From Avena insularis (Eukaryota; Streptophyta; Magnoliopsida; Poales; Poaceae), in contig CM042694.1 in NCBI GenBank assembly GCA_023614405.1, forward strand, positions 351,682,010 through 351,746,009: DNA of 64,000 nt, given 5' to 3'. A program made the translations under genes and the position numbers. Under the pieces are notes generated by a model. That model was not told the DNA's origin. It did not search any database and saw only the letters and a program-made list of their open reading frames with translations. Below, one piece after another: positions 12,251-24,170 of the stretch (positions within the stretch are counted from its first letter, which is position 1; each line of letters starts with the position of its first letter).

Positions 12251-12480
12251 GTATCAAATGATTCAAAATCAAGTGATTCCAAAAGTCCATCAGAATGGAG
12301 TTTCTTCATGCGTTTAACGCCAATATGACCTAGACGGCAGTGCCACATATATGCAGATATATCATCATCAAGTTTAATCTTTTTAGAATTAACATTATGA
12401 ATGTGCGTAATATTACTATCGAGATCCATCAGAAATAAACCATTCAACATAGGTGCATGACCATAAAAGATATTATCCAT
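12223..12480 (-). pseudogene. Copia pre-integrase (GAG_pre-integrs) segment
   Basis: Short frame with the pre-integrase zinc-binding signature WHCRLGHIG (near 12335-12345), the region just N-terminal of Copia integrases. It is out of frame with both the protease frame (ends 12444) and the integrase frame (starts about 12245). Confidence 0.85.
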
Positions 12481-13493
12481 ATAAATCGAACAACTCTTGA
12501 TCCATTGCCGACCCGCATTGTGACCTCATCCCTTGCTAGTTGTGGCTTGTTCAATAGCCCCTGAATCGAGTTACATATATTAGCAACTGATCCCGTATCA
12601 AATACCCAGGTGCTACTGCGAGTACTAGTCAAGTACACATCAATAACATGTATATCACATATACCTTTGTTTGCCTTGCCGGACTTCTTGTCCGCCAAAT
12701 ACTTGGGGTAGTTGCGCTTCCAATGGCCAGTTCCCTTGCAATAGTGGCACTCGGTATCGGACTTAGGGCCAGCTTGGGGTTTCTTTTCAGGCGCGGCAAC
12801 AGATTTGCCACCCTTCTTTCCCTTGTTCTTTCCTTTCTTGTCCTTCTTGAAACCGGTGGTCCTATTGATCATCAACACTTGATGTTCTTTCCTAATCTCC
12901 ACTTTTGCAGTCTTAAGCATTGATAGAAGCTCGGGAAGAGTCTTCTTCATGCCCTTCCTATTAAAGTTCATCACGAAGCTCTTGTAGCTAGGTGGCAGAG
13001 ATTGGAGAACACGATGTATGCCCAAGTCAATGGGGATCGTTATTCCCAAGGACACAAGCTTATCGGCGTACCTAGACATTTTGAGTACATGCTCACTAAC
13101 AGAGTTGTTCTCCTCCATCATGCAGCTAAAGAACTTTTCAGTAGCATTATAACTCTCTACGGTAGCATGGGTATCGAAAATAATTTTCAATTCTCCCATG
13201 GTATCAAAGGCATTGCCATTTTCGAAATGCTTTCAAAGTTCTGGCTCTAGCCCATACAGTATGCCGCAATGAACTAAGTTGTGGTCCTCCTGACGAGTCA
13301 CATAGACATTATTTTCCTCGTCAGGGGCATCAGGAGCTGGTGGGGGGCCTAGCGGCGCATCTAGCACATATTTCTTTTATGCAGCAGTGAGTAGAATCCT
13401 CAAATTCATAGCCCAATTGGTGAAGTTGCTACCATTCGCAACAAGTTTCTCTTTCTCCATGAACACATTGAAATTAAAAGCAGGTGGTGCCAT
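12444..13493 (-). pseudogene. Copia gag and protease (stops, altered zinc knuckle)
   Basis: Starts at ATG 13493-13491 (MAPPAFNF). Two stops are in frame: TAA at 13379-13377 (codon 39) and TGA at 13235-13233 (codon 87). Between them and after, a UBN2-like Gag is readable, with LQSLPPSYK (near 13000) and a Lys-rich stretch. The zinc knuckle CHYCKGTGHWKRNY has Tyr in place of the last Cys, so the CCHC set is incomplete. The protease shows WVFDTGS (near 12590). The frame then jumps: the sequence between the protease and the DNIFY block of the pre-integrase is much shorter than usual, indicating an internal deletion near 12490. Confidence 0.88.
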
Positions 13494-14550
13494 CTACAAC
13501 AGAATTTGTAAAGTTTATTTAGACTAAGTTTATGATAGATTGAGTTCAACTAATCCAAATTACTAATGAACTCCCACTCAAAAACGACATCCCTCGTGCC
13601 TTTTTGGTGATAACATGAACCAAATCCACTACACCAAGTCCGATCATCACGTGAGTCGGTGTAGTTTCAAAGGCGAGCATCTATATGGGCATAATATCAA
13701 CAATATGACTCATGCTTAACCTTTTGGTCCGTGTTCTGAGGCCATGTCTGTACATGCTAGGCTCGCCAAGTAAGAACCTTAGTACTCGCGTGTGTAAAAC
13801 TGTCTTACACCTGTTGTATGAAAGCGTAGAGTCGAGTACACCCGATCATACCCGATCATCACGTGATGTCTCGAAACACGATCCATAGAACGGTGCATAC
13901 TCAAGGAAGAACACATTTTATCTTGATATCTAAATGAGGGATTATCTTATAATGCTACCAAAAGCGCCAAACTAGTAGTATAAGATGCTAACATCTAATG
14001 TGTAAAGTGAGATGATATGGTCCATGAATTTGATCTCTATCATTTGCATCGTGGTATGATCTCTATCATTCCTTTGTGTGTAAGGCCAAGGTCTATGGAA
14101 CTTACATGTTGAATGTGTTGTAAGAGTATCTATCATACATCTACTTACAACAATACCATATCCATACACTAGCCCAGCAACGATCTAAACTAGACGCCTC
14201 TAATTTATCAATTGCAAGTTTTACGTGGCTTAGGGCTTTCGGAGATAGAACCATTCTTACCTACGAACATGAACCACAACGAGGATAACTAAGTTATTAG
14301 CAACTCGTTGTAAATCAGATATTGACTATAGTAGGAGAGACAGACACCCGCCAGCCACTTATGCAAAACAAGTTGCATGTCAGTCATGGAACCGGCCTCA
14401 TGTACGATGACATGTATGGTTGTTCCGGGCCGCTTCATCCCACTATGCCACCAATATCCAAAATACATAGAAGATCCAATAACATGATCATCATAGCCCA
14501 CATATAAACATATGTGTACTACCCGTGCAAAGCCCCTACGCATAGATCAG
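13494..14550 (-). other. Copia 5' leader
   Basis: No coding capacity. Blocks around 13620-13800 and 14220-14560 are also found in the leaders of X (about 18840-19800) and Y (from about 63420), including words such as GTACATGCTAGGCTCGCCAA. This conserved leader probably holds dimerisation or packaging signals; that is inference. Confidence 0.7.
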
Positions 14551-14562
14551 GCTCTGATACCA
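14551..14562 (-). other. Primer binding site of Copia element
   Basis: The minus strand reads TGGTATCAGAGC, the exact complement of the plant initiator Met-tRNA 3' end, one base inside the 5' LTR. Confidence 0.92.
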
Positions 14563-14563
14563 C

Positions 14564-16194
14564 TGTTGGGTCCGCAGCATAGAAAACAAAAAATTTCCTA
14601 CGGTGTGAACTATACGCCAAGATCTATCTACTAGGTACAAAGCAACGGGTGGACATACATCCAACGAGAACTTACCCTCGAAGACAACGAGTTTTGTTAA
14701 CGAGTAGGAACTCGTGGTTGATGTAGTCGTACACTTGCCGATCTCAAGATCGAGTGGAAGTCCGAGCGCCGCAACTCATACACGCTACGTTCAAGCCACC
14801 GGACAACTTCCACCTCCTCGCTCCAGCGATCCAGCGGAAGCAGCAACTCCTTCCAAATGAAATGCCACTGGGAACATGTATCTCGCTAATTCGAGACCAT
14901 GGGGGAATAATTCTAGAGGGGGAGAGAGATCCTTCACAAGGAGGTGTGAGGATGAAGGAGGGAATGGGTGGCCTTTTATAGGAGGATGGGGTGCCCCTCC
15001 TCTCCATGGCCAGCGCATGGGGGGGTGACCCCTCACCTCCCCCATTCATGTGGTGGTAACCTGTCCACATTAAAATGCATCTTCACATTCCCTTTTAAAG
15101 TCTCCACTTTAAATGCATTAAAATTCTCTAAGTTTAATGCTCTCTCATTTAATAAAACTATTTTATTAAATTTATTCAGAATTTTGTTAATTACTTTAAT
15201 TAACAAACATTCACATATAGCCCCTTGCAATATTTCAATATCACATGCAGAACCACTTTACGCAATTTCACCGAAACAATTTCCGGTTTCTATTGAAACA
15301 ATTCTGCGCTTTGCAATTCTTACATGCGAAACATATGTGCTCCTAAATGGTGTCCGTAACTCTTAAGTGTGTCACCCTATGGTTCGCGAATAATGCGAGA
15401 CATGATCGAGACCCTTCTCCGATCAATAATCAGCAGGACCTAGAGATGCATTGACTCCTACACATTCAACGATGACTTACGTGATCGTGAGAACCTTTAA
15501 CGCTTGTAACTAAATCCCTTTGTCTCAATATATTACATGTCCGAGATTCGATCATCGGTATCTCCATACCTAGTTTGATCTTGTTACCGACATGCACTCT
15601 TTTCTCGTTCCCGTGATATAACATTCTAGTGATCACATCACTTGCTTGCAAGCTATCTCAATGTGATATCACCGAGAGGGCCCAGAGTATATCTATCCGT
15701 CATCAGGATTGACAAATTCCACTCTTGATCCATGAGCCTCAACATAATACCTTCTTAGTACTGAACCCATCTTTATAGTCACCCTGTTACGGTGTGACGT
15801 TTGATGTTATCAAGATACTCTTCCGGTGTTAGCAATTAACATGATCTCATGGTCTAAGGATAAAGATTACTTCGTATGATGTTATAGCAATATAAACATA
15901 ATGACTTGATCGTAATGCTATACTTCGGATGAATGTTCATCACATCATTCCACCAATGGTGTGACCTTGTTATTAACAACATCCAATGTCCATGATCAGG
16001 AAACCTTGATCATCTTGTTAATCAACAAGCTAGTCTATAAGAGAGGCATAACTAGGAACCCTTTTTGTTTATTAAACACACATGTATTGATGTTTCCGAT
16101 CAATACAATTCTAGCATGTAAAATAAACATCTATCATATATAAGGAATACATAATAACAACTTTATTATTGCCTCTTAGGGCATATTTCCTTCA
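14564..16194 (-). repeat. 5' LTR of the Copia element
   Basis: 1,631 bp partner of 255-1908 with TG...CA ends, followed directly by the ATACA duplication at 16195-16199. Confidence 0.93.
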
Positions 16195-18093
16195 ATACAC
16201 ATATGAATAACTTCAAGCTCCCACAACATGTCGCCTACATATTTGAGTTTGAAACTTACATTGCTCCCACTCAAAAATATGTCATTCACATATTAGTTTA
16301 GGAAGACTCTCTATCTCACACTCAATTTTATGCAAATTGCACATCTTCTCAATATTTTGAATGACTTCAAAATCCCTTGATAAATCATCAAATTGAGAAT
16401 TTCTTTTACAAGAAAAAACTCCAGACTTCAACACTTCTGAATCAAATTCTTTTGAATTCACCCAAGACATTATTCGCGGCAAATTGTGCTTTGTCTTTCA
16501 TCTTTTCTATTATGACCTTGCGATTATTCATAAAAACTAAGTAACCCCTTTACTTGACAAGCTTCAGTAATACTTTACTTCTAAATCTTAAGTGAAACTT
16601 ACTTCTGGAATTTCCCGTAATTTCAGTTTACCATCACTTCCTTTGTAGTTTGTAGGTATGTCACGTTCCTATAACATGACAAGTGATTCATAAATGTCTC
16701 CACACATGGTGTAGAGCTTATTTGCGAATCCTACTCTATTTAGTAAAAGCACTAGTGGGAAAAAACACAATGATCATTATCATTGATTTTTTCCTTTTAT
16801 GTTAAGAGATGCATTCTGAAACATGTTCCGTTGCGCTTATCAACACTCTAATGCAGGGTCATAGAGCTTCATCATGCTCTCACTTTCTTCCACAAGCGAC
16901 ATTGTCGAGAATACATTTTCTCGAGAAAGTACCAAACTTTTAGCAATACTAGTTTTGCCTTCTTTTTGTTTCAGCTATGGACTTTTTATTTCAAAGTTTC
17001 CAACGAATACTTTACAAGGACTTGTTCGATGTTGCTTCGACGATATCAAATAACTCTAAAGTTTCCACGACAATCTATACAAGATATGGTGCCGATTTTA
17101 TGAATTTCAGATGGTTCACCTTTTTTCCTAAATGAGTGTTTGCTATTCACAACTAATGGTCTAATACTAACGCTAAATCAATTTATCTGACGCCATGTAT
17201 CTCCCACTTATCATTATGATGATTCTGCAATTCAACATTTTGAAAAAATAAGTACATCATAGTTTTGTGAAACGCATTTCACAAGTTTTTATGCCAATTT
17301 CATAATGTCAAATTTCATTAATTGATCAAATCGTAGTAATTAGATTCTCTTTTATTTTTAATGCCCTTTGATGCTGAAATTCTTTGATCACATCAAATGG
17401 TTTCATGCTCATGTTTCATTTTGTATACTCTTTCACAAAATTCTACAATTAGAAAATGATAATCACCACTTCGTCGAAATGTGATACATCGAATACGTAT
17501 TTTCTTTCAATAATCCATCAAACACTTTGTATTTCACAAGATGCGGTGTTTCAGTTATATTACCGAACTTGGGAATGATTTGTATATGAAAAGAGATCAA
17601 ATGACATTCACATATTATCAACATAACTTTTGAATTTCAAAAATGGTTTCATTCAAAACGAAAATATCATTATGTTGGTTATTTTCAAGGCATTTTAATA
17701 TTTTACAAATGTTCATGCATTATCAATTAGTTTTACAACACGAATAATTCACACATAATCGAAAAACATATGAACATGAACAGAAATCATTCATAAAAGC
17801 ATAACAACTGTTTTGTTACGAACTCATATGAATAACCGTCTCGCGAAGTGCAAGACACACTAATGAAGTCATAATCCAGCGATTACAATAATTATTCAAA
17901 ATGCTAAAATAAACGATAAATGTCGAGGGAGAGTGTTGTCGGCCATCATCATCATGCTCGCCATCAACACATAACGTCACCTCTTCTCCAGCAAGCAGCT
18001 CTCATGCAGAAGGACATGTTTTCACAAAACATAACAAGTATTAGATACTTCAATACTACAACAAGTGTTTGCAAGATTATAACATTTATAAAA

Positions 18094-18732
18094 CTATATA
18101 TCATATATACCTTCGTCATTGATGACCTCTCCGGCAATGGGTTCAACTTTCACATTCCTGAAATGTGTTATGAACTCGTGGAAATCATGTGTTTCCCCAT
18201 CACCTCTCATGATGCAGGTCCTGTCGTGTCCTTGGTAGCTGGAAGCCAGCGACCATAGAAATACGCCTATTGCAAAGGCATTGGTCATCCAGTAGTCCAC
18301 GAAATAAACCAGTCTCATGTGTGCATCATGCATGCACTCCAAATAACTTTTCAGGCAAGTGTGTTCCTCCTTCTTTATGGAAAGGAAATCTCCAAGCAAC
18401 TCGTGCTTCCACATGCACACTTGGATCACGAACTCCACTCTCATTTGATCCACCATCACATATGGGTCAATATCCACCATCCTATAGCGCATTATCACTT
18501 GAATGTAAGTGGACATCTCAAGACGATGATATCGGTCTTCCCAATGTCGTGGGGTCTCATAGTGATATGGCTAATCCAAATCTATCATGAAGCATATGTA
18601 GTCGACCACGTTGTTCTCACTAAGGAGTTCATTCAGACGCACAAGCCACTCAGGGAAGTTGGATCCATCTAGATTGATCTTCTCACCAGCTACCCACTCA
18701 GCAATCTCAAAAGAAGCTTCACGGCGAACCAT
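18094..18732 (-). pseudogene. Gag of element X
   Basis: Starts at ATG 18732-18730 (MVRREASF). It encodes a Copia-type (UBN2-like) Gag: GEKINLDGSNFPEWLVRL near the start, then a segment with MWKHELLGDF and HDFHEFITHFRN. One in-frame TAG lies at 18573-18571. There is no zinc knuckle, so the protein is either short by nature or 3'-truncated. The homologous frame in Y (62628-63335) aligns along its length. Function if intact: RNA packaging in a virus-like particle; now a pseudogene. Confidence 0.75.
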
Positions 18733-19822
18733 ATTCTAGATTTTCCAATTGCAAAAGGATTTTAGACTAAGTTTATAATTATGTGGGTTCAATTTAAATT
18801 GTGTTTATAAAGAACTCTGCTAAAACTATTATACCCAAAAAAAAGTTTTAGTGATTACATGATCCCTATTCAGTACACCGCCCCCGGTCATCACGACCGG
18901 CGATATAGTTGCAAAGGTGGACACCGAAACATCGATCACATAATTCATGCGACTCGTGCTTGATCTTTCGATCATCTCATGTTCCGAGGCCATCTATGTA
19001 CATGCTAGGCTCGCCAACTAAACCTTACGCGTACAGTTGTGCAACATGTCTTACACCCACCGTATATGAACGCAGATATGTCTGACACTCGATTGTCATG
19101 GCGTGCGTCATAATAGAGAATTTTCTTGGTGGTGCACAGTAAGGGAGAACAATTTTGTTGTTATGATGTTTTAGGGATCATCTTATTTAGGATACCATAG
19201 AGTATCTAATACTAGCACACAACAAGATGTAAAAACAATAAACATCATATGTAAATGTGATGCGATATGGTCCTTCGCACTATGATCCCATCCTGCGTTT
19301 TCTGGTTCGGCGCCAGGGTTCCGACAACTCTGGATCGTAGTCCACCATTATGGTGACCGTTACAACTACTTAGCAACAGAAAATGAACTACTTTACCTTG
19401 ACTATGACCATATCACATCACAATGCTCCTGCAAAACAAAGTTAGACTCTTCTACTTTATCTTTGTATGTTTTACGTGGCTGTTAGGGATTTCGCGCAAG
19501 AGCCATTCTGACCTACGAAATTCAACCACACTGTTGATCAAATAGTTGTCTATACTATAAGCCTTTTGGGGCCTCCGTTGCAAATGGCATACCAACTAAT
19601 GCGAGAGAGACAGACACCCCCAAAGCCACTTATACGGTGCAAGCCATATGTCAAGTGTGGACCAGTCTCGCAAATTAACGCATAAAGTCGATTGGGGCCA
19701 CTTCGTCAAGCATTGCTGCGGTATGCTCAAGTACACGTGGGAGGGTAACAACTATGAGATCAACTCCCACACGCTACAACTCGTGTGTTCTACCCTTACT
19801 AGCAATACTACACATAGATCTA
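18733..19822 (-). other. Leader of element X
   Basis: Non-coding. It shares blocks with the leaders of Y (63343-64000) and of the Copia element at 13494-14550, for example GCGACTCGTGCTTGATCTTT near 18950 and 63535. No gene is seen. Confidence 0.65.
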
Positions 19823-19834
19823 GCTCTAATACCA
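19823..19834 (-). other. Primer binding site of element X
   Basis: The minus strand reads TGGTATTAGAGC, one mismatch from the Met-tRNA complement, one base from the LTR. Confidence 0.85.
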
Positions 19835-19835
19835 C

Positions 19836-20707
19836 TGTTGGGGTTGCACGCCTAAAAATAATATTGTTTCTATGCCAAGAACCCTAATGCTAGGATCTAT
19901 CTATTAGTAATGCAGTAACATCAAGGGATTTTCACGAACTTACTAGTTGAAGACCGAAAAGCTTTGTTAACATTCAGGAGAACATGGTTGTTGTAGTCGT
20001 ACCGATGCCGACCTTAGGGTCGTTCTGAAGTCTGATGGCTCCTACAACTCCAACAACTCCTAGCACCGCTAGTGCAACACCTTTGAGGGAGTTACACACG
20101 TCCGGTGTAAGATGATGACTCCCGCTCTGCCGATCTAGTAGAGATTGTGGAAGTAGATCTTCTGGGTCCGAACCCTGCAACGTGATGGCTCTCCGCAGTG
20201 AAGAAGTCTCCTGTTCGCGCAGTCCAGACTTGGGCCGCGGTCTCGAGAGAGAGAGGCAACTAGAGGCTTTCACCAAAGAGAGAAAACCTTTTATTATTGA
20301 TTGATGTATTATTTCCTCCAAATAGCTCTCAATATATAGGGGGAAGGGGACCCCATAGTGCTTTAGCTAAGCCATGTGGGACTAAACAAAGGAGAGGTGA
20401 GAGGGGAGGGGGTGTCCGGCGTCCAAGGCTCCCCATGGGCCCCGTCGGCGTGTGCCTAGGGCCCATGCGGCCCCTCCTCTCTTTCCTCCCTTTGGTATTT
20501 TCCCTCATGGGCCTTCTCCCCTAGGGATTTTGGTCCAATAGTGGATTTGACCATTTTAATTCCTTTTATTTTCTTTTATTAAATAAATATAAATAAATGA
20601 TTAAATCAATATTTGACATTTACTTAAATATTATTCAATACCCGTGGGTATGGAACTCCTTCCATCCCACTTCGGACATCCTCTGGACCTTCCCGGAACC
20701 CTTCTAG

Positions 20708-20744
<37 letters not shown>

Positions 20745-21465
20745 GTGATTCCAACAATACCAAAACAATCTCCGAGCATCATCAAACCCTTAAGAGTGAT
20801 ACCCTATGGTTCATGAACACTCCAGACATGGTCTAGACCCCTCTTGAACCAATGATCATCAGCGGCACATGGATTCCCATGATGACCCCTGTGCATTCCA
20901 TGAAATCTTTGTCGTTGAACCATCGATGCTATATCCTATTCCATTTGCCTCAGTGATACTTGTATTGTACGAGATATGATCAACGACATCACCATGGTGT
21001 GTTCAATCTCTTTACTGACAAATGCTACTTAACTTGTTTTTACAAGTGATATCCCAGTGACCTAGTCACACGCTACACAGCTTTATGGATATAACTTCTC
21101 TAAGTGGGCCCTTGAGTATCTCTTCGTCATGCGGATGGACAAATCCCGCTCTTGACACATAGGCATCAACATGCCCCTTTGATGTTATGATGTTTAGATC
21201 GGGTATGCTCATCATCTCATTCTCTAAATGAGGTGACTCCATTGTCAACTGGCATAAATGCCACATGATCAGGAAACCTTGATCATCCGTTGACCAATGG
21301 ACCAGTGACTAGAGATTTACAGAAACTCCTAGTTGTTTATATATCACACGTGTAGTGACATTTTCCTTTCAATAGAGTTATAGCATGATATAAAACGTAA
21401 TTATAAACTTTGTGAAATATGATAATAATCCATATTATTATTTGTCTCTAGGGCATATTCCAACA
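19836..21465 (-). repeat. 5' LTR of element X
   Basis: 1,630 bp, TGTTGGGGTT...CATATTCCAACA. It is the same family as the LTR at 58264-60052: the last 200 bases match closely. It includes a (TC)15 microsatellite at 20711-20740 that is absent from the Y LTR. The right flank is GAAAC; the matching duplication would be outside the window. Confidence 0.88.
20711..20740. repeat. (TC)15 microsatellite
   Basis: Uninterrupted TC dinucleotide run inside the X LTR. The corresponding place in the Y LTR has only an imperfect TTCTCCCTTCTTTTC. Confidence 0.98.
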
Positions 21466-22826
21466 GAAACCATATTGGTTGTTGAAGTTGCCATCTCCAC
21501 TAGCTCCTCTTCCCTAGATATGATGTATGACCACAATTGCAAGGAAGGGTGATATTGGTGGAATGTAATGTGCTACCTTGCCTCACCAAGTCAAAAATTA
21601 AAGAGGTTGTTCTTACCGATAGCAAAGCAAGTAGCGATACACAAGACACACGCACACAAAGGCTTATGGTGGAAGGTTAGGAAGGTGGAAAGCAAATGGA
21701 ACAATCAAATGAAAAGGTTATTGTCAAAAGTGGGTGAAATCCAACCAAAACAAAGTGAAAGGAAAAGGTCAAAATGGGTGACGAGAACCTACGACTATAC
21801 ACACACGATGGATATTAATGTGGCTAACACGACTATAAAATGATCAACTAATAAAATTGGTCCTAACGAAGACTAATGCTCGGTGTTGTGCCAACACTAG
21901 GAGAGACTGTAGCCCGTTTGCACAAAGATTGAGAAACAACCGATTTGCATGCTTGCCTTGCTCTTGCTCACACTTTTGCTAAGAAGCTTTGGACTCTCTT
22001 TTACATTTATATCTTTCCTTTTCTTTTTCTTTTTATCTTTTTTATATATCTCCTTTTCTTTCTATGCTATGGATTCAACTTTTGCTATTGCCTCTACACT
22101 ATGACTATGCAAGAGCAAGCGCACAACGCTTTGACAACCACAAGATGATCTACTCTCGATAGGTTAGGTAACACACAAAGGAAGAAAGGGGATTAACAAG
22201 GTTGGTGCAAGTTATACCTTATATTTATGTCGTACTTGCAACCATTGGTGGAGGGATGGTTCGAGTCCCATGGTGTCGATGTCGAGCATGAGGATTTGTT
22301 GTGGATGCTTTGTTAGATGAAAGACACGCACACGAAACACAACCACACATAGGAAATCAGCCAAAAAGGAAGAGAGGCTAAAATTTGGTACATGGCTGGA
22401 CACTCCGGGGTGCGTCGAATGGATACTCCGGGTCGGGGTCAGCACAACAAACAACTCGCGTTCTTGAGTGTAAATTTGGCCCTTCAAACCTCAAATCCAG
22501 AAATTTTCGACCAAATTGGGCTGGGAAACGCAGGAAAATGGTAGACCAACTCCAAAGACAAGTTTCTTATGGATCAAAACCACAATCAACTCACCAAAAT
22601 GAGAGATCGAACCAAAAGCAATTTGGAGCAATAGTTTTGGTATTTTCAATTTATGGTGGAAATCGATGAACGAAGTCAAATCCGTGATAACCAAAAGCTG
22701 TGGATACCAGTTGATATGGGTTCCCTTGCAGGATTGACCCTTGGGTGGCCCAATCTTCACAGATTTGAAGCGAGGAGTGAGGGAAAACCCAATGAACACG
22801 ATGAACTCAAGTCTAATGCAAGGACT
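21466..22826 (-). mobile_element. Older Gypsy-like element: gag remnant, leader and start of 5' LTR
   Basis: At 22698-22709 the minus strand reads a decayed Met-type primer site (TGGTATCCACAG). It abuts a sequence beginning TGATATGGGT at 22712, the same LTR edge as in the nested Gypsy at 9085. Leader-like sequence with GGACACTCCGG-type motifs lies near 22390-22430. The far left (21466-21560) reads as a Gly/Asn-rich gag-like segment on the minus strand. Element X appears inserted in it, and a CACTA-like end truncates the LTR at about 22827. The family is related to, but clearly diverged from, the nested Gypsy. Confidence 0.55.
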
Positions 22827-24170
22827 ACAAGAAAATTTTCCTTCCGCAACGACTTAGCCCGACGGTCATCGTAGAAGGCGCGTCTTCCGCGACAAAATTC
22901 TCGGCTCGACCGTGGCTGATGGAAAAAAAATTCGGTTTCGCGGCCCTCTACTACGACGGATCTGCTAAAAACATGGAGGAAGCTCGGCCAGCGCATGGCG
23001 GAAGCAAGATTTTCGTTTCCTCGTGCGATGTTGACTCGCTGAAGTCTTTTGAGGCATGTGGGTCTCGGACGTCAGTGTCTCTAGTGGACCATACTTTTCG
23101 GTCGCGCCTCCCTGATTTGAACTCGATAACATTGCTCGATGCGTCTGCCGTTTAGTCAGGCTACTAGGTCCCACATGTCAGCCCCTCATTAGAAGGATCA
23201 TGTGTATGATGGAATTTTTACCTTCACTCGCGCTATCCTGTTTCGAAGTTGATAGCGCTGCTCGATGCATCTACCATTTAATCAACCTCCTGGGACCCAC
23301 ATATCATCCTCTCATTAGAAGAAACACCCACATGTCATCCTCTCATTAGAAGAAACATGTGTATGATGGAATTTTTCCTTCACTGGCGCTACCCCGTTCT
23401 GAAGTTGATAGCGCTGCTTGACACATCTACCGTTTAACCAACCTCATGAGCACCACATGTCATCTTCTCATTAGAAGAAACGTGGGTATGATGGATTTGT
23501 TTCCTTCGCTCGCGCTACCCTGTTCCGAACTTGATAGCGATGTTCGATGCATCTACCATTTAATCACGCTGCTAGGCCCCACATGTCATCCTCTCATTAG
23601 AAGAAACGTGTGTATGATGGATTTTATACCCTATGTCGCACCTTCGTGTTCCGAACTTGGTAGCGTTGCTCGCTGCTTCATCCGTTTATACAGGCTAGTG
23701 GGCCTGACATGTCATCCTCCTCTGTGTAGGAAAGTGTGCATGCTAGATTTTTTTTCTTCTCTCGCACCTCCCCGTTTGGAACTTGGCAACGTTCCTCGAT
23801 ACAACACCTGTATAATGTCTCCTTGCTGGGTCCACATGTCAACTGCCTATGTAGAGGAAACGTGTGTATGTTGGACTTTTTTTCGTCGCGTCCGCCGGTT
23901 TGACCTTGGTAACGTTGTTCCATGCCGCAGGCGTGTACGGTCTTTCTGCTGGGGCCCACGTGCCACCCTCTCTTGACAAGAAACGTGTTGATCTTGGTCT
24001 TCTTTTTTCCGGTCGTGACTGTTGTACAAGTACTTTTAAACGCGCTGGTTAAACTTGATCTCTTGTATGGTAAGGTTGATGGGCGCTACCTGTAGGCCAG
24101 TGGGTCGGCCATGTCAGCCTCTCAGTATAAAAATATTGGTACAGATAAACTGCATGCCTTGCCACTACAC
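22827..24170 (+). mobile_element. CACTA-type transposon end with subterminal repeats
   Basis: GACTACAAGAAAA at 22827 differs by one base from the CACTACAAGAAAA terminus typical of grass CACTA elements. It is followed by GC-rich words such as CGACGG and CCGCGAC, typical of subterminal regions, and by a tandem array (23050-24030). I did not find the opposite terminus, so the right border is approximate. No transposase is read in this interval. Confidence 0.5.
23050..24030. repeat. Minisatellite of about 115-130 bp units
   Basis: About seven to eight degenerate units. Each contains the order: CCACATGTCAT..CTCATTAGAAGAAAC, then GTGTATGATGGATTTT, then CGCGCTACCC, then GTTCGAACTTGATAGCG, then CTCGATGCATCTACC. 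The left units are most alike and units diverge to the right. A smaller internal duplication sits near 23300-23360. Open frames through the array are fortuitous. Confidence 0.8.

Larger units (their letters stand above)
255..16194 (-). mobile_element. Full-length LTR retrotransposon, Copia superfamily, BARE/Angela-like
   Basis: LTRs at 255-1908 and 14564-16194 flank an internal region with gag, protease, integrase, reverse transcriptase and RNase H in that order on the minus strand. Integrase before RT defines Copia. The primer site matches initiator Met-tRNA. The LTR terminus TGAAGGAAATATGCCC (minus strand) resembles the BARE-1/WIS/Angela group. A Gypsy element (2356-10082) interrupts RNase H; without it the element is about 8.2 kb, a normal size for this group. 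It is not autonomous now: gag and pol carry stop codons, a frameshift and an internal deletion. The flanking ATACA repeat is intact. Confidence 0.93.
16195..21465 (-). mobile_element. Gag-only Copia-like element X, right piece (internal region plus 5' LTR)
   Basis: Continuation of 1-254 across the inserted Copia element. It comprises about 1.9 kb of AT-rich non-coding sequence (16195-18093), a degenerate gag (18094-18732), a leader, a Met-type primer site and a 5' LTR. No protease, integrase or RT is seen. Element Y shows the same layout and similar sequence, so lack of pol looks like a family trait and not a private deletion. Confidence 0.8.

Noticed and set aside
23446..23976. 176-codon frame
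   Set aside because: Runs through the minisatellite; repeated motifs come from the DNA repeat.
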